This document shows positions 58,728 to 64,000 of a stretch of DNA of 64,000 nt, in pieces; position 1 is the stretch's first letter; each line of letters begins with the position of its first letter. This DNA is from Tachypleus tridentatus (Eukaryota; Arthropoda; Merostomata; Xiphosura; Limulidae), in contig NC_134828.1 of NCBI RefSeq assembly GCF_004210375.1, positions 22,746,400-22,810,399 on the forward strand, given 5' to 3'. Both the position numbers and the translations under genes were made by a program. The notes beneath the pieces are model-generated. The model was given only the letters and a program-made list of their open reading frames with translations. It was not told the DNA's origin and ran no database searches.

Positions 58728-59701
58728 TACCTTTCTAATACGCATATAAACACCAGCTATCAAACAATGCATATGGCCTTCCTATAAATACTTGAATATA
58801 ATTTGAAAATTAGATTTACTCTAAAAGTCCATTTGTAACATAACTAAAATATATGCGCCAATTATTACCTATCATACAGTATCTCCACTGTATCTTTACA
58901 TATCTGTCAGACTTCAAGGTGTTATTTTCTATATGTGTTTTTTAAGGTAATTTAGGATAGTGTTCGTTCAAAGCGAGATTTTCTCTACTGTGCAACGTTT
59001 TGCTCACTGGTTTATTACTGGTAGTTTTAAGTTAGACATATATCCTTGTTTGTTATTAAATATATTTCCACAGCTGCTAGTTGATCCATCAGAATTAACA
59101 ATTTGTCTAAAATGTGTTGTTATATCAGTCACGAGCTGTTCCAAACAGTTTTCTTTCTTATTATTCAGTATACGTGTAAGTCAGATTTATCTAGTATTTT
59201 CCTGTCCATTTGTTTGCTTGTCTACAATATTTTGTACCGATGTAACATCAGTTATCAACCGTGAAATATAACAGAACTAACGTTTAGTTTCATCCAGAAA
59301 ATAAAAAGTGAATAAATGTGGCACATTAATAAGTGTATTAATAAAACAATGTTCGTGTTTTCTCTTTACGTCGTAAAACATTTTCAAAACAGAACAATAA
59401 AATAATCCGACCTATTTCTTTAAAAGAACATTAAGGAAATTAAAATGGTGAAACCTACAGATTAACAAGCAGAGAGAGAGAACTTCAGCCGAATGAATTA
59501 ATGAGCGAAAGAATACAACATAAAAAGTATAGTTGGAACTAATCCTATTATAGAGAATTTTTACTTGGTTTCTATACCTGTTATTATAAACATAACTCCT
59601 CAACTTCGTCCGAATAAGTTTATACAGTTTCCAGTTTCATTTCAGTTGATGGTTTGTTTTTCAATAGATAGCGGTGAGAGAAAGAAAGAGAATAACAGAA
59701 G
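58728..59701. other. Unassigned AT-rich sequence
   Basis: A plus-strand open frame at 58960-59271 (103 codons from a GTG) is hydrophobic and cysteine-rich but has no start in good context, no domain and no splice support. I regard it as chance. Confidence 0.4.
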
Positions 59702-60478
59702 ATTTAATCTTAGGTTTGGGTGACTGATTTATTTAATCTTAGATTTGGGTGACTGATTTATTGAATCTTAGATTTGAATGACTGATTTATTGAATCTTAG
59801 ATTTGAGTGACTGATTTATTTAATATTAGGTTTGGGTGACTGATTTATTTAATATTAGGTTTGGGTGACTGATTTATTGAATTTTAGATTTGAGTGACTG
59901 ATTTATTGAATCTTAGATTTGAGTGACTGATTTATTTAATCTTAGGTTTGGGTGACTGATTTATTTAATATTAGGTTTGGGTGACTGATTTATTTAATCT
60001 TAGATTTGGGTGACTGATTTATTTAATCTTAGGTTTGGGTGACTGATTTATTTAATCTTAGATTTGGGTGACTGATTTATTGAATCTTAGATTTGAATGA
60101 CTGATTTATTGAATCTTAGATTTGAGTGACTGATTTATTTAATAGGTAGGTTTGACTGATTTATTTAATATTAGGTTTGGGTGACTGATTTATTGAATTT
60201 TAGATTTGACTGATTTATGAATCTTAGATTTGAGTGACTGATTTATTTAATCTTAGGTTTGGGTGACTTATTTATTTAATATTAGGTTTGGGTGACTGAT
60301 TTATTTAATCTTAGTTTTGGGTGACTGATTTATTTAATCTTAGGTTTGGGTGACTGATTTATTTAATCTTAGATTTGGGTGACTGATTTATTTAATCTTA
60401 GGTTTGGGTGACTGATTTATTTAATCTTAGGCTTGGGTGACTGATTTATTTAATATTATATTTGGGTGAGTGATTTAT
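59702..60478. repeat. 29-bp minisatellite, about 26 copies
   Basis: The unit is tttaatcttaggtttgggtg actgattta. Variants alternate between tttaat/ttgaat, cttag/attag/tttag, and aggtttggg/agatttgag. Blocks of variant order recur: the run from 59735 to 59960 resembles 60055 to 60250. Two copies carry deletions (60140-60160, 60205-60215). Confidence 0.95.
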
Positions 60479-61270
60479 CAAAGTTATTAAAATAATAAAT
60501 CGATTAAGTGGCTTGACCGCTGGCAACACTGCGCATGTTCAAAAATAAAAGACCGAAGAGAAAGTAAAAAGAGATAATAACTAAACAGGATTGAAATAAT
60601 AAGTTAAACAGACAGAAACAAATCAAATATTAGAAACTACTAGGCTGGAGAACAAAAATTAATCAGGCTGACCCCTAAAATAACAGGATTAATAACAATG
60701 TTGCTCTTTTGTTAATGGGTTCTTTTAAATTTTCTAGTGAAAATAATTTAGAGTTCAGACACTGAAACGATAACATGGTAAGTTATTTGTTCCTTAACGC
60801 TTTTACAAGTTTGAACACTTATAACTTACAGGCCACGTCTACAAATGACTCTAACTGCGCAACACTAACTTAAAAATAACTGTACTTGTACCACTTCACA
60901 GATGAAACGAAAACACACTGGCTGGTTCATGCTACCAGTGAGAAACAATTTTACTATATTGTTAATTGTCTTTCATTCCGACATCAAATTGTTTAGAACT
61001 CGCTAGATGTTCCAGACGTTTCGATCTGGCTATCATTACTGTGACCGCAGATCTTTCTGAAAAGCGGACAACTTGCACCATAACAAATATAGCGCCTAAC
61101 AATAATAACGAAACGTTGTATAAACAAGAACGAACTGCGCTGTTACTCAACAACCTGACTTTTATTTTCAGTAAAAAAAAACAAATTAAATGAAAAAAAA
61201 CTGCGTAACGGTGTACTGGACATCCATCCTATAAATCATTATTTGTTTATTTTATCATGATTATTCTGTC
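60479..61270. other. Unassigned sequence with a weak minus-strand exon candidate
   Basis: On the minus strand, 61153 to 60962 is open and reads NVSLLLLGAIFVMVQVVRF then SERSAVTVMIARSKRLEHLA, with an acceptor-like aacagcgcag just upstream. It could be a terminal membrane-protein exon, but the hydrophobic stretch is short and both strands are open, so I do not call a gene. Confidence 0.35.
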
Positions 61271-61750
61271 GGTTCGAGTGTGGCCTAGTTGTTGGCGTTA
61301 CGAACTACGAATCTGAAGGTCTATGCTTCGAGATCCGTTACCGAAAAAAACGTGCGCTCCACTCTTTAGGGTTGTAAGCGCATTATAAGGGTAACAGTTA
61401 AGTCCCACTATTTGGCCGGATAAAAATAGCTCAATAGTTTACAATTGATGGAATTGACTATATACCTTCCCTATAAGACCCAGCATGGCCAGACCCGTAA
61501 TCAGAGGGTCGCGGGTTCGATTCCCCCTCACGCCAGACATGCTTGCCCTTTTAGCCGTGGTGGCGTTATAACAATACGATCAATCCTACTATTCGTTGGT
61601 AAAAGAGTCACCCAAAAGTTGGCGATGGGTGGTGATGACTACCTGCCTTCCCTCTAGTCTTACACTGCTAAATTAGGGATGGCTAGTGCAGATAGTGTTC
61701 GTGTAGCTTCAAAATTATGGGGAGCTAACGCATATATCCCTTAGGTTTTT
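61271..61750 (+). mobile_element. Old SINE with a different head, split by a younger SINE
   Basis: 61271-61475 has a tRNA-like head (gtgtggcctagttgttggcg, gcttcgagatccg) and a decayed family A body through actatataccttccctataa. It resumes after the insert as aaaattatggggagctaacg catatatccct. Confidence 0.65.
61476..61723 (+). mobile_element. SINE family A nested in an older SINE
   Basis: gacccagcatggccagaccc to gttcgtgtagctt. The head has an internal deletion of about 25 bases (from ggccag straight to acccgtaatc), and the tail is missing. The nested order gives relative ages. Confidence 0.82.
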
Positions 61751-61751
61751 C

Positions 61752-61922
61752 TGGCCTGGAGGTCAGAGCGTTCATCCCGCAACCTAAGGGTCGCGAGTTT
61801 CAATCCTGCGTGTCATGAAAGGTTGCCTACTGGGCCAGACTCCTGAATTGAAAAAAAAATTCTTGACCAATCCTAAAGCACACAGCCCTTGAATAGCTGT
61901 GCGCGAAACTCAACAAACAAAC
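61752..61922 (+). mobile_element. SINE family A-like copy, body deleted
   Basis: Head ctggcctggaggtcagagcg with gggtcgcgagtttcaatcc, then a shortened body, then agcacacagcccttgaatag ctgtgcgcgaaactcaacaa acaaac. Confidence 0.7.
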
Positions 61923-62198
61923 AGTTAATGACGTTTTACTTTAAACACCATAAGATGTTTGGTCTATATGAAAACTATAATGTTTTTGTCCTCTTGAGAA
62001 ACACAAAGTGAGGACTAGTAGGATAAATAACTAGACAACACTCATAATTATATTTCAAATATCTATGTTATACTAGCTATTAATATTAATATTCCAACCA
62101 CACAATGTTTGTCACCCCTTGCTGAAGACGAGTTTCCCTCAATCCAGGGCTCTTCAAGCCGGGCTGGATACAACACACACAGCACTGATAAGAACAGT

Positions 62199-62332
62199 AT
62201 CTGTTTGTTTGTTTTGAATTAAGCACAAAGTTACACAATGGGCTATCTGTGCTCTGTCCACCACGGGTATCGAAACCCGGTTTTTAGTGTGTAAGTCCGC
62301 AGACATACCACTGTGCCACTGGGAGGGCGGGG
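62199..62332 (-). mobile_element. SINE family B, best preserved copy
   Basis: The reverse-oriented copy has tail gtttgtttgttttgaattaa, body gcacaaagttacacaatggg ctatctgtgctctgtccacc, and head acgggtatcgaaacccggtt through aagtccgcagacataccact gtgccactggga. The head has a T-arm-like ggtttcgatacc on the minus strand. Use this copy as the reference for the other family B calls. Confidence 0.9.
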
Positions 62333-63183
62333 CATAACAGTATCTATATAAACCATTTGATAAAAAACAATTGTCTTACGACAAGTAACTTTTCATATAT
62401 AAATACGATATGTGTGTTTGTGTGTACCCTAACCCTTGAACCTGTTGGGCCAATCTCAACCAAAACTATTTTGTAAACACTATGAACTTAACCCTATTTC
62501 TATTTTGTAAATCCTGTTGCTTAATTACTACTAGTTTATTGAGTCAATCTCAAACAGTCTTGGCAGGTTGATGCTTTAAACAATGTTAAATATTCTAAAC
62601 TGATTCAAGGTCAAAGTGTAAAAGTTGCTGGACTGTTTCTCAAACAACCATGCTTTTTTTATGGTCAGTGAGATGCAGGATATTCAAGAATGGGACGACC
62701 TCAACATCTTTATTTGTTGGTAGAGGCTCAACTAAAACACAAAGAACCGAACGTATCTTTAAAAAGAACGTTTAATATTTATCACAAAAGCAAAATTCAT
62801 TGCAACACTGAGTTAATTACGACAAATAAAAATATGGAACATTATACGTATAGTACTAAAATTTATGACTTGTTAAAAACCGACTAGTGTTTTAAAATTT
62901 TATATTAAGAATACAACGTTAGATGGCGCCACATAACACGGATCATAAGTTTTTATCGCTATTTTTTCTTTCTAGTCTCATTAGAAAAGTAAAATATATT
63001 TCATTAATAGCTGTTTGAAAATATCGTAAAAGTTCTTATTTCGTCAAAGTAAGACATACAATTGAGGGAGATCATAGAACTAGTAAGAAGGAAAATGAAT
63101 GTTTAGAAACTGAATAATAAGACATTAGAAGTTCAGAAAACTACTACTGATATCCTTTAAACACATAAAATTGAAATTGAAAT
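62333..63183. other. Unassigned sequence
   Basis: The stretch accctaacccttgaacctgt with two gtYaatctcaaMca phrases (62450, 62545) may be a decayed element but cannot be named. The 65-codon frame at 62690 is AT-rich and unsupported. Confidence 0.4.
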
Positions 63184-63907
63184 TTAAAGAAACAAATCCT
63201 AGAAGGACTTCATATTCATACTAGAGATATTTAAAGCAACAAGTTCCTAGAAAAACTTCATATTTACACTACAGATATTGAAAGGAACAAGTCCCTAGAA
63301 GGACTTCATATTCACACTAGAGATATTTAAAGGAACAAGTCCCTAGAAAAACTTCATATTCACACTAAAGATATTTAAAGGAACAAATCCTAGAAGGACT
63401 TCATATTCACACTAGAGATATTAAAAGGAACAAGTCCCTAGAAGGAGTTCATATTCACACTAGAGATATTGAAAGGAACAAGTCCCTAGAAGAACTTCAT
63501 ATTTACACTAGAGATATTGAAAGAAACAAGTCCCTAGAAAAACTTTATATTCACACTAGAGATATTTAAAGGAACAAATCCTAGAAGGACTTCATATTCA
63601 CACTAGAGATATTGAAAGGAACAAGTCCCTAGAAGGACTTCATATTTACACTAGAGATATTTAAAGGAACAAATTATAGAAGGACTTCATATTCACACTA
63701 GAGATATTTAAAGCAACAAGTTCCTAGAAGGACTTCATATTCACACTAGAGATATTTAAAGGAACAAATCATAGAAGGACTTCATATTCACACTAGAGAT
63801 ATTTAAAAGAACAAATCATATAAGGACTTCATATTCACACTAGAGACATTTAAAGGAACAGATCCTAGAAGGACTTTATATTCACACTAGAGATATTTAA
63901 GGAACAA
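63184..63907. repeat. 48-bp minisatellite, about 15 copies
   Basis: The unit is aacaagtccctagaaggact tcatattcacactagagata tttaaagg. Copies differ at cccta/tccta/catag, aagg/aaaa, and tttaaa/ttgaaa. The array ends about 90 bases before the window edge. Confidence 0.95.
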
Positions 63908-64000
63908 TACATTGAATGGAACTACGGTAAAGCTTCAGAATACAGAAATAAGCCCCGAAGGTGAATTTGAAGTTTTAAGAACCTGTGAAAACAAGTTAAA

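Noticed and set aside
58960..59271. 103-codon plus-strand frame
   Set aside because: It starts at GTG, sits in AT-rich DNA, has no domain or splice signal, and its hydrophobicity is what T-rich sequence gives by chance.
60778..60790. ATG directly followed by a gtaagt donor as a first exon
   Set aside because: A lone start codon with a donor occurs often by chance, and no downstream acceptor with a coherent frame was found.

Overview
This window looks like intergenic and intronic DNA from a large, repeat-rich, AT-rich invertebrate genome. It has no bacterial operons, rRNA, CRISPR or long intact genes. It does have many tRNA-derived SINEs with AAACAAAC tails, degraded hAT, mariner, Tc1 and Penelope-like elements, and many minisatellites. 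From memory of similar SINE sequences I think a chelicerate, probably a horseshoe crab, is the most likely source. That assignment is recall and not something the window proves.

Layout. 1 to about 16075 is one array of a 38-bp unit (about 420 copies) that enters from beyond the left edge. It passes through degraded copies into a 37-bp array (to 16573) that was split by a SINE. 19046 to 23462 is a 44-bp array (about 100 copies) with internal block duplications of 24 and 15 units. 24362 to 32000 is a SINE graveyard around a hAT transposase pseudogene (27249-29022, minus). 33215-36395 holds Penelope-like 3' ends, an exon-like relic of an arthropod repetitive protein family, and a 41-bp array carrying five perfect TGACGTCA sites. 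36754-39416 holds a 35-bp array, the best coding exon of the window (37649-38089, a small single-pass membrane protein with KCNE-like layout), and a 72-bp array that is open on the minus strand for 467 codons. A second possible terminal exon lies at 41468-41781.

43707-44944 and 53113-54425 are the two arms of a large inverted duplication (about 1.2-1.3 kb each, about 95% identical where read). The 8.2 kb between them contains an 88-bp triplication, a short Tc1-type element with terminal repeats of about 215 bp, SINEs, a mariner copy and a Tc1 copy. The middle of the mariner has been replaced by sequence homologous to the relic at 33665-34337. The Tc1 copy has lost its right end about 28 bp short of the right arm. 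55240-56150 is a Penelope-like GIY-YIG endonuclease fragment. The last 5 kb has 29-bp and 48-bp arrays and a pile-up of three nested SINEs.

There is no gene network to describe. The biology visible here is repeat expansion, retroposition with target-site duplications, and chimera formation between mobile elements. Coordinates of repeats are accurate to a few bases where target duplications are visible, and to about 10-20 bases elsewhere.
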